Assembly (NCBI RefSeq): GCF_009649635.1
Contig: NZ_WJII01000001.1
Span: forward strand, 806,001-870,000
DNA from: Microbacterium sp. SYP-A9085
GTDB lineage: Bacteria; Actinomycetota; Actinomycetes; Actinomycetales; Microbacteriaceae
DNA length: 64,000 nt
Direction of reading: 5' to 3'
Part shown: positions 1 through 8,920 of the stretch, in pieces
Layout of the letters: each line of letters starts with the position of its first letter
Numbering within the stretch: position 1 is the first letter of the stretch
Notes under the pieces: generated by a model
Told to the model about the DNA's origin: nothing
Databases searched by the model: none
The model's input: the letters and a program-made list of their open reading frames with translations, nothing else
Made by a program: the position numbers and the translations under genes

Positions 1-1014
1 GAGCCGACCGCGGCGCTGACCAAGCACGAGACCGCGCAGCTGTTCCGCGTCATCGGCGACCTGCGCGCGCACGGCGTGGCCATGCTGTTCATCAGCCACC
101 ACCTCGAGGAGATCGCGCAGATCGGCGACAGCGTCGTCGTCCTCCGGGACGGCGAGCGGGTCGCCGAGGTGCCCGGGTCGACCCCCGAACCCGAGCTCGT
201 GCACCTCATGGTCGGCCGTGACATCGGCGACCAGTTCCCACGTCGTCGCCCCGACCTCACCGCCGCCGCCCCGCTGCTGCAGGTCGAGGGCCTGTCCGCC
301 GCAGGCCGGTTCACGGACGTCGACCTCACCGTGCACGCCGGCGAGATCGTCGGCATCGCGGGCCTGGTCGGCGCCGGACGCACCGAGCTGCTGCGCGCGA
401 TCGCCGGGATCGACGCGTACGACGCCGGCGCCGTGACCGTCGACGGCCGGACTCTGAAGCCCCGACGCATCCGGACCGCGATCCGGTCCGGCATCGGCCA
501 CGTGCCGGAGGACCGCAAGCGCCAGGGGCTCGTGCTGCAGGCCTCCGTCAACGACAACCTCGGCTTCGCCACGCTCGCCTCCACTGCCCGCGCCGGACTC
601 GTCGACTTCGCCGGGCAGCGCCGCCGCGCCGCCGCGGTCGCCGAGAAGCTGCGCGTGCGCATGCACGACATCGGCCAGGACGTGGCATCCCTGTCCGGCG
701 GCAACCAGCAGAAGGTCGTGTTCGGCCGTTGGATCATGGCCGGCTCGCGCGTGCTGCTGCTGGACGAGCCTACCCGCGGGGTGGATGTCGGCGCGAAGGT
801 CGAGATCTACGAGCTGATGAACGCCATCACCGACGCCGGCGGCGCGGTGCTCATGGTGTCCAGCGAGCTGCCCGAAGTCCTCGGGATGAGCGATCGCATC
901 CTCGTGATGCGCGGCGGTCGCATCCGCGGGCAGTTCTCCGCCGGCGAGGCGACGGAGGACACGATCATGGATCTCGCCGCGCGCGGCGGGGACGAGCGAA
1001 GGACGATGCAATGA
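1..1014 (+). CDS. rbsA: Ribose/sugar ABC transporter ATPase, 5' end cut
   Basis: This is the C-terminal part of a double-cassette sugar importer ATPase of the RbsA/MglA type. The reading frame is open from the first base and begins inside the first cassette's Walker B (EPTAALT, whose Asp lies outside the window), followed by the H-loop FISHH. The second cassette has its degenerate Walker A (GLVGAGRTE), the signature LSGGNQQKV and Walker B LLLDEPTRGVDVG. It would energise uptake of a pentose, with ribose indicated by rbsK and rbsD downstream. The stop overlaps the rbsC start as ATGA, so translation is probably coupled. Family members are about 500 residues, so roughly 160 to 170 residues are missing. 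Confidence 0.93.
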   Translation, partial: EPTAALTKHETAQLFRVIGDLRAHGVAMLFISHHLEEIAQIGDSVVVLRDGERVAEVPGSTPEPELVHLMVGRDIGDQFPRRRPDLTAAAPLLQVEGLSAAGRFTDVDLTVHAGEIVGIAGLVGAGRTELLRAIAGIDAYDAGAVTVDGRTLKPRRIRTAIRSGIGHVPEDRKRQGLVLQASVNDNLGFATLASTARAGLVDFAGQRRRAAAVAEKLRVRMHDIGQDVASLSGGNQQKVVFGRWIMAGSRVLLLDEPTRGVDVGAKVEIYELMNAITDAGGAVLMVSSELPEVLGMSDRILVMRGGRIRGQFSAGEATEDTIMDLAARGGDERRTMQ

Positions 1015-1985
1015 CAACCGCAACGGCGACCAAGCGCTCCACCGGCCGGTTCAGCACGAAGAAGTTCCTCGCCGAGAACGGCGCCCTCGTGGGCCTGGTC
1101 GTGCTCAGCCTGCTGCTGTTCATCGCCACCCCCGCGTTCTTGACCGGGCAGAACATCCTGAACATCGGCATCCAGGCCTCCACCGTCGCGATCCTCGCGT
1201 TCGGCTCGACGTTCGCGATCGTCGCGGCCGGCATCGACCTGTCCGTCGGCTCGGTCGCGGCCCTGGGCGCGATGGCGTCGGCGTGGATGTTCGCCGACGC
1301 GCACTTGCCGGGCTGGCTCGCCCTGATCGCGGGCCTTGCCACCGGGCTCGTCGTCGGCGCCGTGAACGGCATGGCGAACGCGTACGGCAAGCTGCCCTCG
1401 TTCATCGCGACGCTGGCCATGTTGAGCGTCGCGCGCGGGCTGACGCTGGTCATCTCCGACGGCATCCCGATCAAGACCCCGCCGATCGTCTCGTTCCTCG
1501 GCGGCAGCATCGGCCCGGTGCCGGTGCCGATTCTCGTGCTGATCCTGGCGGCGCTGGTCGCCTCGTTCATCCTGAACCGCACCGTGATCGGCCGCAGCAT
1601 GTACGCGGTGGGCGGCAACGCCGAAGCCGCCGAGCTGTCCGGCATCAACGTGCGCCGCGTCCGGGTGATCGTGTTCGCCCTGTCCGGCCTGTTCGCCGCG
1701 GTGGCGGGGCTGCTGCTGGCCGGCCGGCTGGATTCCGCCCAGCCGCAGGCCGCCGTCGGCTACGAACTGGATGCCATCGCCGCCGTCGTGATCGGCGGAG
1801 CGTCGCTGATGGGCGGCTACGGCAAGATCTCCGGCACGTTCATCGGCGCGCTCGTGCTCGTCGTCATCCGCAACGGCCTGAACCTGCTGAATGTCAGCTC
1901 GTTCTGGCAGCAGGTCGTGATCGGCATCGTGATCGCCCTCGCCGTCGGATTCGACGTCATCCGCCGCAAGACCCGCAGCAGCTGA
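1011..1985 (+). CDS. rbsC: Ribose ABC transporter permease
   Basis: A 324-residue inner-membrane permease of the RbsC/AraH family with about nine hydrophobic segments and the family segment AAGIDLSVGSVAALGA near residue 70. A cytoplasmic loop near residue 200 (MYAVGGNAEAAELSGI) is typical of the family and contacts the ATPase. The start is the ATG overlapping the rbsA stop; a longer upstream frame exists but only reads through rbsA out of frame. It works with the ATPase before it and the binding protein after it. Confidence 0.95.
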   Translation: MTTATATKRSTGRFSTKKFLAENGALVGLVVLSLLLFIATPAFLTGQNILNIGIQASTVAILAFGSTFAIVAAGIDLSVGSVAALGAMASAWMFADAHLPGWLALIAGLATGLVVGAVNGMANAYGKLPSFIATLAMLSVARGLTLVISDGIPIKTPPIVSFLGGSIGPVPVPILVLILAALVASFILNRTVIGRSMYAVGGNAEAAELSGINVRRVRVIVFALSGLFAAVAGLLLAGRLDSAQPQAAVGYELDAIAAVVIGGASLMGGYGKISGTFIGALVLVVIRNGLNLLNVSSFWQQVVIGIVIALAVGFDVIRRKTRSS

Positions 1986-2059
1986 CCGCCGCGTACGACT
2001 CGCGCATGCTGAGCGCCGCGCACCCTGTATCACCCAACAAATCCGAGAAGAGAGTTCCC

Positions 2060-3007
2060 ATGAAGTCCGTGACCAAGATCACCCTGGCCAGCCTGTCCAC
2101 CGCGCTGCTGGTGGTCGGTCTGTCCGCCTGCAACCGCGGCCCGTCCACTGACAGCGCCGCCGCTCCCACGCAGAAGATCACGCTGTCTCTGTCGACGCTG
2201 AACAACCCGTTCTTCGTCGAGGTGCGCGACGGCGCGAAGGCCGAGGCGCAGAAGCTCGGCGTGCAGCTGGACATCCTCGACGCGCAGAACGACTCCGCGA
2301 CCCAGGCCAACCAGCTGCAGACCGCCGCCACGAACGGCTCGAAGGCCGTCATCATCAACGCCGTGGACTCGGATGCCGCCGGCCCCGCCGTCACCGCGCT
2401 GAACAAGGCCGACATCCCCGTCGTCGCCGTCGACCGCACCGTCAACAACGCGAAGCTCGCCTCGTTCATCGCCAGCGACAACGTCGCCGGGGGCACGCAG
2501 GCCGCGCAGCTGCTGGCCGAGGCGATCGGGCAGAAGGGCAAGATCCTCGTGCTGCAGGGCGTCGTGGGCACTTCGGCCAGCCGCGACCGCGGCCAGGGCT
2601 TCACCGAGGGCCTGAAGGCGTTCGCCGGGATCTCGGTGGTCGGCAAGCAGACCGCCAACTTCGACCGCGCCACCGCGCTGAACGTCACGACGAACCTGCT
2701 GCAGGCGCACCCCGACATCGTCGGCATCTTCGCCGAGAACGACGAGATGGCGCTCGGCGCGATCCAGGCCCTCGGCGACCGCGCCGGCAAGGACGTCAAG
2801 GTGGTCGCGTTCGACGGCACCGACGACGGGCTGAAGGCCATCAAGGCCGGCACCATGGTGGGCACGATCGCCCAGCAGCCCGGTGAGCTCGGCAAGCTCG
2901 CCGTCGACCAGGCCGTGAACGCGCTGACGGGCAAGAGCGTCGAGGCGACCGTCCCGGTCAAGGTGGTCTCGGTCACGGCGAAGAACGTCGACGAGTTCCT
3001 GAAGTGA
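2060..3007 (+). CDS. rbsB: Ribose-binding lipoprotein
   Basis: A 315-residue periplasmic-binding-protein-like sugar receptor. It has a lipoprotein signal peptide with the lipobox LSAC at about residue 25, then the RbsB core starting ITLSLSTLNNPFFVEV. Further family segments are VVAVDRTVN, FIASDNVAGG, FAENDEMALGAIQAL and VAFDGTDDG, which line the two lobes. A purine-rich ribosome site (GAGAAGAGAG) precedes the ATG. It is anchored outside the membrane and delivers the sugar to RbsC. The next gene overlaps its stop (GTGA). Confidence 0.95.
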   Translation: MKSVTKITLASLSTALLVVGLSACNRGPSTDSAAAPTQKITLSLSTLNNPFFVEVRDGAKAEAQKLGVQLDILDAQNDSATQANQLQTAATNGSKAVIINAVDSDAAGPAVTALNKADIPVVAVDRTVNNAKLASFIASDNVAGGTQAAQLLAEAIGQKGKILVLQGVVGTSASRDRGQGFTEGLKAFAGISVVGKQTANFDRATALNVTTNLLQAHPDIVGIFAENDEMALGAIQALGDRAGKDVKVVAFDGTDDGLKAIKAGTMVGTIAQQPGELGKLAVDQAVNALTGKSVEATVPVKVVSVTAKNVDEFLK

Positions 3008-4005
3008 CATCCGCTCACGCGGACAGTGCCGTACCGGCGGGGGATGCCCCCGCCGGTACGGCCGGGGGCGGTGGCGGCGGCTCGCGCTCGGCTGGCGTCA
3101 CCGTCGTCGGCTCGATCAACGTCGACGAGATCGTCGTCGTGCCGCGGCATCCCGAGCCCGGGGAGACGCTGTTGGCGACCTCGTCGGCGCTCGCGCCCGG
3201 CGGGAAGGGCGCGAACCAGGCCGTCGCCGCCGCGCGGCTGGGCGCGGACGTGCACATGGTGGGCGCCCTCGGCGACGACGACCGTGCCGCCGTCGCGCTG
3301 AGCCTGCTCGCCGACGCCGGCGTCGACCTCGCGGGCGTGTCCCGCGCCGACGCGCCCACCGGCATCGCCCGGATCACCGTGGACGCCGGCGGTGAGAACA
3401 CGATCATCGTGATTCCCGGCGCGAACGCGCGCGTCGATGCGGCTTTCGTCGCCGCGCACGAGCAGGCGATCGCCGCGGCGGCCGTCGTGGTGCTGCAGGG
3501 CGAGATCCCCGCCACCGGATCCGCGCGCGCAGCCGAGCTGGCGACCGGCCGGGTGCTGCTGAACCTCGCGCCCGTGGTCGAGATGCCCGACGCCGTGCTG
3601 CGTACCGCCGACCCGCTCGTGGTCAACGTGCACGAGGCGCGGCTGCTGCTGACGGCGTGGGGCGATGACGGGGGCGATCCCGACGACGGAGAGGCTGCCG
3701 GGCGGCTGCGCCGGCACGGGATCCGCTCGGTCGTGCTCACTCGGGGCGAGCACGGGGCGGTGTGTGTGGATGCCGCGGGCGTGACATCCATCTCGTCACC
3801 GCGCGTCGCGGCGGTCGACACATCGGGCGCTGGCGATGCCTTCGTGGGGGCGCTCGCGGCGCGACTGGCCGCGGGCGACGACCTGCGCACGGCGGCGGCT
3901 TTCGCCGTGCGGGTCGGCGCGTTCGCGGTGCGCGGCGCCGGGACACAGCCGTCGTATCCGTGGGCGGGCGACGCTTTGCCGGAGTCTGGCGAGGCCGCGC
4001 AATGA
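3004..4005 (+). CDS. rbsK: Ribokinase
   Basis: A 333-residue PfkB-family kinase that phosphorylates ribose to ribose 5-phosphate. Signature 1 is visible as GGKGANQA and signature 2 as DTSGAGDAFVG near residue 275, which contains the catalytic Asp. The N-terminal 30 residues are Gly/Ala-rich and not conserved. The true start could therefore be inside this stretch, but the GTG used here overlaps the rbsB stop (GTGA) and suits translational coupling. The end overlaps rbsD as ATGA. Confidence 0.93.
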   Translation: MTSAHADSAVPAGDAPAGTAGGGGGGSRSAGVTVVGSINVDEIVVVPRHPEPGETLLATSSALAPGGKGANQAVAAARLGADVHMVGALGDDDRAAVALSLLADAGVDLAGVSRADAPTGIARITVDAGGENTIIVIPGANARVDAAFVAAHEQAIAAAAVVVLQGEIPATGSARAAELATGRVLLNLAPVVEMPDAVLRTADPLVVNVHEARLLLTAWGDDGGDPDDGEAAGRLRRHGIRSVVLTRGEHGAVCVDAAGVTSISSPRVAAVDTSGAGDAFVGALAARLAAGDDLRTAAAFAVRVGAFAVRGAGTQPSYPWAGDALPESGEAAQ

Positions 4006-4385
4006 GGAAGCACGGCATCCTCAATGCCGAGCTGGCCGCGGCGGTGTGCAGGCTGGGCCACACCGACACGGTCGTCGTCGCCGATTGCGGACTCCCTCGC
4101 CCGGCCGGCGTGCCGGTCGTCGACCTCGCCGTCGTGTTCGGCGTGCCGCGATTCGTCGACGTGCTCGATGCGCTGATCGCCGAGTGCGCGTTCGAGGGCT
4201 GCACCGCGGCATCCGAGTCCCGCGGCTCCGCCGTCGAGGACGTCGTGCTCGCGCGGTTCTCGGATGCCGCGTTCGTGCCGCACGAAGAGCTCAAACAACT
4301 CTCGTCCACGGCCACGCTCATCGTGCGCACTGGGGAGGCGACCCCGTTCGCGAACGTGGTGCTGCGCTGCGGCGTCCCGTTCTGA
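4002..4385 (+). CDS. rbsD: D-ribose pyranase
   Basis: A 127-residue protein that aligns along its length with RbsD, which converts the imported beta-pyranose form of ribose to the furanose form used by ribokinase. The catalytic His is in RLGHTDT near residue 20, and the C-terminal segment TGEATPFANVVLRCGV matches the conserved end of the family. It closes the operon. No LacI-type regulator is seen in the window, so regulation must come from upstream of the window or elsewhere. Confidence 0.95.
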   Translation: MRKHGILNAELAAAVCRLGHTDTVVVADCGLPRPAGVPVVDLAVVFGVPRFVDVLDALIAECAFEGCTAASESRGSAVEDVVLARFSDAAFVPHEELKQLSSTATLIVRTGEATPFANVVLRCGVPF

Positions 4386-4424
4386 GGGTCGTTCGGTGGG
4401 TGTGGCGCAGCCACGTGCAGTGGC

Positions 4425-4478
4425 TCGCGCGGCACGACTTGGCATCCGCGCCACGGAAAGACGGACGCGGCGTGCCGC
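4425..4478 (+). repeat. Degenerate copy of 67-bp palindrome family B
   Basis: A shortened and diverged relative of the next two repeats. It shares the core GGCATCCGCGCCACGGAAAG and outer arms TCGCGCGGCACG and CGTGCCGC. The stretch 4386-4840 has no convincing gene; it holds this copy, two full copies and the promoter region of the TetR gene. Confidence 0.5.
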
Positions 4479-4485
4479 CCTGCTG

Positions 4486-4552
4486 TCGCGCTACACGTTT
4501 CTGCATTCGCGCCAGTGGATGAGTAGCGCGGACGCGGAACCGTGTAGCGCGA
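4486..4552 (+). repeat. Palindromic repeat family B, copy 1 (67 bp)
   Basis: The ends TCGCGCTACACG and CGTGTAGCGCGA pair perfectly over 12 bases. An inner imperfect stem pairs TTCGCGCCA with TAGCGCGGA. Length is exactly 67 bp, the same as copies at 4658, 10022 and 16312. Confidence 0.8.
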
Positions 4553-4657
4553 CGGCCACCGCGGGCTCGTGATCGGTGTGCAGGCAGCCGCTGGCGCGAC
4601 TGACGCTGATGGGGTGCAGCGTTGGTTCGGCACGCCCGACGGCGGGGGTCGATGGAC

Positions 4658-4724
4658 TCGCGCTGCACTTTTCCGTGTCCGCGCCACGGAAAGACTGGCG
4701 CGGATGTCGAATCGTGCAGCGCGA
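4658..4724 (+). repeat. Palindromic repeat family B, copy 2 (67 bp)
   Basis: The ends TCGCGCTGCAC and GTGCAGCGCGA are complementary, and the inner stem pairs GTCCGCGCCA with TGGCGCGGAT. The central turn is CGGAAAGAC. Same length and layout as the copies at 4486, 10022 and 16312. Confidence 0.85.
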
Positions 4725-4750
4725 CGGTGATGGCCGGCCCGCGGCCTGCT

Positions 4751-4779
4751 CCGATTTTCCCGGTACAATCGGGGATAAT
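4751..4779 (+). promoter_or_regulatory. Probable TetR-gene promoter and operator
   Basis: An inverted repeat CCGATT/AATCGG brackets a candidate -10 hexamer TACAAT, with a second AT-rich hexamer GATAAT just after. This is a rare AT-rich island about 60 bases ahead of the TetR gene and could be its promoter with an autoregulatory site. No convincing -35 is seen. Confidence 0.4.
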
Positions 4780-4840
4780 CTTGCGCCGCCCTGCCGCGCC
4801 CGTCCGCGCGGTACCGACCCGAACGCATGAGGTGACAGAT

Positions 4841-5413
4841 ATGCTCCGTGACGATGCGCGGCGCACCCGCGCCACCGTCCTCCGCTCGGTGTGGCAGCTG
4901 ATGAGCGACACCGGCACCGCGAAGATCAGCGTGGACGACATCGCCGGCCGCGCCGGGGTGAGCCCCGCCAGCGTCTACCGGCATTTTGGCAGCAAGCAGG
5001 CGCTCATCGACGAGGTCTCGGTCGACCGCTGGCGCCGCGCCGCGTCGTGGGCCGCCGGGTCCGGCAAGCCCGAGCGCGCCCTCGCCGACATCGTCACCAC
5101 GCTCGACCGCTTCTCGCTCATGGTCACCGACGACGCCGAGTTCATCGCCGCCGCCGGCGTGGATGTCGGCCAGACGCCGGCCGCGATCCTTCCGGTCCGG
5201 CAGGAGTTCACGCAGCGCTTCCAGGCGCTGTGGGCCACCGCGTCCGCCGCCGGCCACGTCGTGCCGTGGGCCGAGCCGATGGACATCATGGACCTCGTCG
5301 GCGGCATCCGCGACAAGGGCCGCCGCATCCCGAAGATCATGACCGTGATCAACGGGTTCTGCGCCCCCCGTATCGACGCCCAACACCTCGCGCACGCCGT
5401 CCTCACCCGCTGA
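4841..5413 (+). CDS. TetR family transcriptional regulator
   Basis: A 190-residue repressor-type protein. The N-terminal helix-turn-helix is clear (KISVDDIAGRAGVSPASVYRHFGSK, residues about 27-51). The C-terminal ligand-binding domain is not assignable to a known ligand. The ATG is chosen because AGGTGA sits six bases upstream; a longer frame back to 4622 would run through the repeat element. The next gene, an amidase, has its own leaderless promoter, so the two may be linked only through regulation. Confidence 0.85.
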   Translation: MLRDDARRTRATVLRSVWQLMSDTGTAKISVDDIAGRAGVSPASVYRHFGSKQALIDEVSVDRWRRAASWAAGSGKPERALADIVTTLDRFSLMVTDDAEFIAAAGVDVGQTPAAILPVRQEFTQRFQALWATASAAGHVVPWAEPMDIMDLVGGIRDKGRRIPKIMTVINGFCAPRIDAQHLAHAVLTR

Positions 5414-5503
5414 CGCACGACCCCAGCCGCGCAACTGCGAGGAACCGGCCGCATTCCTCTCATTTCGCCGTCGACGCGCTCGCCGTTTTCGTACGGTGTG
5501 CGC

Positions 5504-6955
5504 ATGGCGCATCCCGACACCCACCCGCTCGACGCGGGACTTCACGTCCTGAGCACCAGACTGCGCACCGGTGAGCTGACCGCGGCCGACCTCGCCCAGG
5601 CGATGCTCGACCGCATCGCCGACCGCAACGGCGGCGCCCCCTCGTACGACGGCGCCCCCGACGCCGTCAACGCGTGGGCGCACCTCGACCCGGACGCCAC
5701 GCTGCGGCAGGCCGCGGCCGCCGACCGTCGGATCGCCGCGGGCGACGCGTCGCCGCTGTGCGGCATCCCGATCGGCGTGAAGGACCTCTTCGCCGTCGCC
5801 GGCCAGCCGCTGACCGCCTCCAGCCGCGTGCTCGACAGCGAACCCGCCCCGCACGACAGCGCCCCCTGGGCGGCGCTGGCCGCGGCCGGCGCCGTGTACG
5901 CCGGGCACACCCACACGCACGAGTTCGCCGCCGGCGGCACCACCGACCAGGTCGGCAACCCGTGGAACCTCGCCCACAGTGCGGGCGGCTCCTCCGGGGG
6001 CGCGGGCGCGGCCGTCGCCGCGGGCATGGTCCCCGCCGCGATCGGCACGGACACGGCGGGCTCGGTGCGCATCCCCGCGGCCCTGTGCGGCGTCTCGGCG
6101 TTCAAGCCCAGCTACCATCGCGTCCCGATGGACGGCGTCATCCCGCTCTCGCCCACCCTCGACCACGTCGGCCCGATCGCACCCACGCTCGCCGACTGCG
6201 CCGTGCTCGTCACCGCCCTGTCGGCGGCGCCGGCCACGCGCGACCCGTGGGGCGTGTTCGGGGGACCGGCCATCGCACAGCCCGAGCGGGTCACGCTCGC
6301 CGGCGCCCGCATCGCGATCACGTCCCGTGCCGACCGTGCCGAGGTCGACGACGACGTGCGTGCCGGATACGAGCGCATGCGTGACCTGGCGCGTGACCTC
6401 GGCGCCGAGCTCGTCGAGCTGCCCGCTCCCGACGATCTGCCCGCCGCCGACTACGACACGATCCTCATCGCCGAAGCCCGCACGTACCACGCGCAGCACC
6501 GGGATCGCCTCGACCGGTACCGGGCGTCGGTGCGCGCTTTCGTCGACCCGGATGCCGCGCCGCTACCGGTCGACGCGTACCTGCGCGCGCAGGGCCGGCG
6601 TCGCGCGGTGACCGCGCGGTGGGACGCCTGGTTCCGCGAGCACCGGATCGATGCCCTCCTCGAGCCGACCAGCGCGATTCCCGCACCGCTGCGCGGCACC
6701 GGCTACGACGCCGGCAAGCCCGCCGGCGGCACCGACCCGCTCACCGTGTTCACCGCCACCTGGAACGTCACCGGCTTCCCGGTCGCGGCCATGCCCGCCG
6801 GTGTCGGCGCGCGTTCGGGCCTCCCTGTCGGGGTGAGCCTGATCGGCGCCCCCGACACCGACGCCCGCCTGCTCGCCCTGGGCATCGCCCTGCAGGATGC
6901 CGCCCCGCCGCCCGGCCGCGACGTCGACAGCGCCCGGCAAGGCGCCACTGCCTAA
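5504..6955 (+). CDS. Amidase, amidase-signature family
   Basis: A 483-residue cytoplasmic amidase that would hydrolyse an amide, or a related allophanate- or carbamoyl-type substrate. The Ser-cisSer-Lys triad is visible: Lys93 in IGVKDLF, the Ser pair 163/164 in AGGSSGG and Ser187 in GTDTAGSVRIPAA. The ATG is preferred over the GTG six bases earlier because TACGGT at 5492 lies exactly six bases ahead of it, as expected for a leaderless transcript. The end is 67 bases before a branched-chain-type binding protein, so this amidase may process what that protein captures. The substrate is unknown. Confidence 0.85.
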   Translation: MAHPDTHPLDAGLHVLSTRLRTGELTAADLAQAMLDRIADRNGGAPSYDGAPDAVNAWAHLDPDATLRQAAAADRRIAAGDASPLCGIPIGVKDLFAVAGQPLTASSRVLDSEPAPHDSAPWAALAAAGAVYAGHTHTHEFAAGGTTDQVGNPWNLAHSAGGSSGGAGAAVAAGMVPAAIGTDTAGSVRIPAALCGVSAFKPSYHRVPMDGVIPLSPTLDHVGPIAPTLADCAVLVTALSAAPATRDPWGVFGGPAIAQPERVTLAGARIAITSRADRAEVDDDVRAGYERMRDLARDLGAELVELPAPDDLPAADYDTILIAEARTYHAQHRDRLDRYRASVRAFVDPDAAPLPVDAYLRAQGRRRAVTARWDAWFREHRIDALLEPTSAIPAPLRGTGYDAGKPAGGTDPLTVFTATWNVTGFPVAAMPAGVGARSGLPVGVSLIGAPDTDARLLALGIALQDAAPPPGRDVDSARQGATA

Positions 6956-7022
6956 GACACCGCACCGGCGCGTGCGCCGGATCGCGGCATCCCGACCCCG
7001 CATCACCCGAGAGGAATCACCA

Positions 7023-8261
7023 ATGAACACGAAACGACGCGCACGGGCGCTGATCGGCGCCGTCGCCGTGGCCTCGGCCGCCGCCCTCGTCCTGGCCGGC
7101 TGCGCCCGCACCGACACCGGCGGACGCGGCGGCGCCGCCTCGCCCGGCATCACGGACGACACCGTCACGATCGGCATCAGCTCCCCGCTCAGCGGCCCGG
7201 TCGCCGGCCCCGGCACGTGCACCGCCGACGGTGCCATCGCCTACTTCGGCGGCAAGAACGCCGACGGCGGCGTCGCGTTCGGCGACGGCAAGACCCGCAA
7301 GGTCAAGGTCGTCGCGCTCGACGACCAGTACGACCCGCAGAAGGCCAAGGCCAACTACGACCAGTTCAAGGGCAGCGCGTTCGCTATCGCGATCGGACTC
7401 GGCACGCCCACGAACCGCGCGTTCCGCGACGCGGCGATCGCCGACGGCGTGCCGCAGGTGCTCACCGGCACCGGCGACCCGCTGTTCAGCGACCGCACCA
7501 AGTCGCCGATGCAGCTGGACGCGTTCCCCACGTACGTCGAGGAGGGCCGCGCGTTCGGCGAGATGCTCGTCGCCTCCGGCACCCACAAGGTCGCCGTGCT
7601 GTCGCAGAACGACGACTACGGCAAGGACTACCTCACCGGCTTCAAGGAGGCGGTGAAGGATGCTCCGAACGTGACGATCACGAAGGAGCTCACCTACGAG
7701 GTGCCCGACACCTCGCTCGACGCGCAGATCACGACGCTCGCCGCCACCGGCGCCGACGTCATCTTCAACGCCGTCTCGCAGCCGCACCTGACCGTGTCGG
7801 CGATGAGGAAGGCACAGACCCTCGGCTGGCTGCCGGACTGGTTCCTGCCGTCGAACACGTCCGGCGTCGCCCCGATCCTGAAGCCCGCGGGCGCGGATGC
7901 CTTCCCCAACGTGTACACGATCGGCTACCACAAGACACCCGACGACCCCGCGTACGCCGGCGACGCCGATGTGAAGCGGTTCCTCGCCGACATCGCCGCG
8001 CACACGAAGCAGCCCGAGATCCCCGAGTTCCCGCACTGCATGTGGGGCTACATGGCCGCGGCGATCCTCGACAAGACGTTCCAGCAGATGACCGAGCCGA
8101 CGCGTGCGGAGTTCATGACCCAGCTCCTGCAGATCAAGGGCTATCAGACCCCGCTGATGCTCGCCGGGGCCGAGGTGGACACCACGATCGCCGGCGAGCC
8201 CGCGATCTCGTCGGTGATCCTCGAACGGTTCACCGGCACCGGCTACGCGCCGATCGGCTGA
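7023..8261 (+). CDS. Branched-chain-amino-acid-type ABC substrate-binding lipoprotein
   Basis: A 412-residue type I solute-binding protein. It has a signal peptide and lipobox VLAGC near residue 27, then the family opening VTIGISSPLSGPVAG and the segments VVALDDQYDPQKAKANYDQF and VAVLSQNDDYGKDYLTGF. It belongs to the Leu/amide/urea binding group. No permease or ATPase genes lie beside it; the only complete importer of this type in the window is at 54522-59088 and has its own receptor. GAGGAATCACCA precedes the ATG. Being directly after the amidase, it could deliver an amide. Confidence 0.87.
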   Translation: MNTKRRARALIGAVAVASAAALVLAGCARTDTGGRGGAASPGITDDTVTIGISSPLSGPVAGPGTCTADGAIAYFGGKNADGGVAFGDGKTRKVKVVALDDQYDPQKAKANYDQFKGSAFAIAIGLGTPTNRAFRDAAIADGVPQVLTGTGDPLFSDRTKSPMQLDAFPTYVEEGRAFGEMLVASGTHKVAVLSQNDDYGKDYLTGFKEAVKDAPNVTITKELTYEVPDTSLDAQITTLAATGADVIFNAVSQPHLTVSAMRKAQTLGWLPDWFLPSNTSGVAPILKPAGADAFPNVYTIGYHKTPDDPAYAGDADVKRFLADIAAHTKQPEIPEFPHCMWGYMAAAILDKTFQQMTEPTRAEFMTQLLQIKGYQTPLMLAGAEVDTTIAGEPAISSVILERFTGTGYAPIG

Positions 8262-8266
8262 GCGGA

Positions 8267-8306
8267 GGATGCCGCGGCCCGGTGACCCGGCCGGGCCGCG
8301 GCATCC
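8267..8306 (+). terminator. Strong hairpin terminator after the binding protein
   Basis: A perfect 16-base stem (GGATGCCGCGGCCCGG with its complement) and an 8-base loop start six bases after the stop codon. There is no U-tract, as is common in high-GC actinobacteria. Confidence 0.75.
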
Positions 8307-8362
8307 TGATCCAGGCGTATCGTGCACAGGAGACCCCGCACCTGAGGAAAGGGGAGGTCACC

Positions 8363-8794
8363 ATGGGCACAGGCTCCCGGATACGGCTGCGCGACATCCC
8401 GACCCGGCTCGCCACCGGCGCCTACATCCTGCACTCGGGAATCACGAAACTGAAGGCGGGACCCGAGCAGGCCGCGGGCCTGCACGGCGCCGCGGCCGGC
8501 GCGTTCCCGGCGCTCAAGCGCATCGCGCCCGAGCGGTTCGTGCGCTCGCTCGCGATCGCGGAGATCGCGGTCGGCTCGCTGCTGCTCGTGCCGTTCATCC
8601 CCACCGCGATCGCCGGTGCCGCGCTCACGGCGTTCTCGTCGGGCCTGGTTGGGATGTACCTGCGCACCCCGATGTTGCGCAAGCCCGGAAGCGTCTGGCC
8701 GAGCCAGGCCGGAACCGCGATCAGCAAGGACTCGTGGATGCTGGCGATCGGCCTGGGGATGCTGCTGGGCGCCGCAGACGACGACCGGCGCTGA
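8363..8794 (+). CDS. Small DoxX-like membrane protein
   Basis: A 143-residue protein with an amphipathic N-terminus and three to four hydrophobic segments (about residues 15-30, 62-82, 84-100 and 122-137). The layout resembles DoxX-like proteins, but no defining catalytic motif can be read, so the function is unknown. AAAGGGGAGG precedes the ATG, and a likely -10 (TATCGT at 8318) gives a short leader. It stands alone between a terminator and an alcohol dehydrogenase gene. Confidence 0.65.
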   Translation: MGTGSRIRLRDIPTRLATGAYILHSGITKLKAGPEQAAGLHGAAAGAFPALKRIAPERFVRSLAIAEIAVGSLLLVPFIPTAIAGAALTAFSSGLVGMYLRTPMLRKPGSVWPSQAGTAISKDSWMLAIGLGMLLGAADDDRR

Positions 8795-8920
8795 CGGCGC
8801 GCACGTCGTCACGCGGCCCCCTATCCCTCGGCGCGCCGACTGGGTAGCGTTGCGGCATCGACCGGCCTGCGCCCGTCGTGGACGGACGCCGGTGAGGTCA
8901 TCCCGCGACAGGAGGGCATC

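Noticed and set aside
807..2033. A 408-residue open frame antisense to rbsA and rbsC
   Set aside because: It is a by-product of high GC: Arg/Asp/Gly-rich composition, no motif, and it lies fully opposite clear genes. The same holds for the other long antisense frames, such as those opposite the rbs, dehydrogenase and CopD-CtaG genes.
4622..4840. A 73-residue N-terminal extension of the TetR protein
   Set aside because: The extension would translate a family B repeat and the AT-rich promoter, and a good ribosome site precedes the inner ATG.
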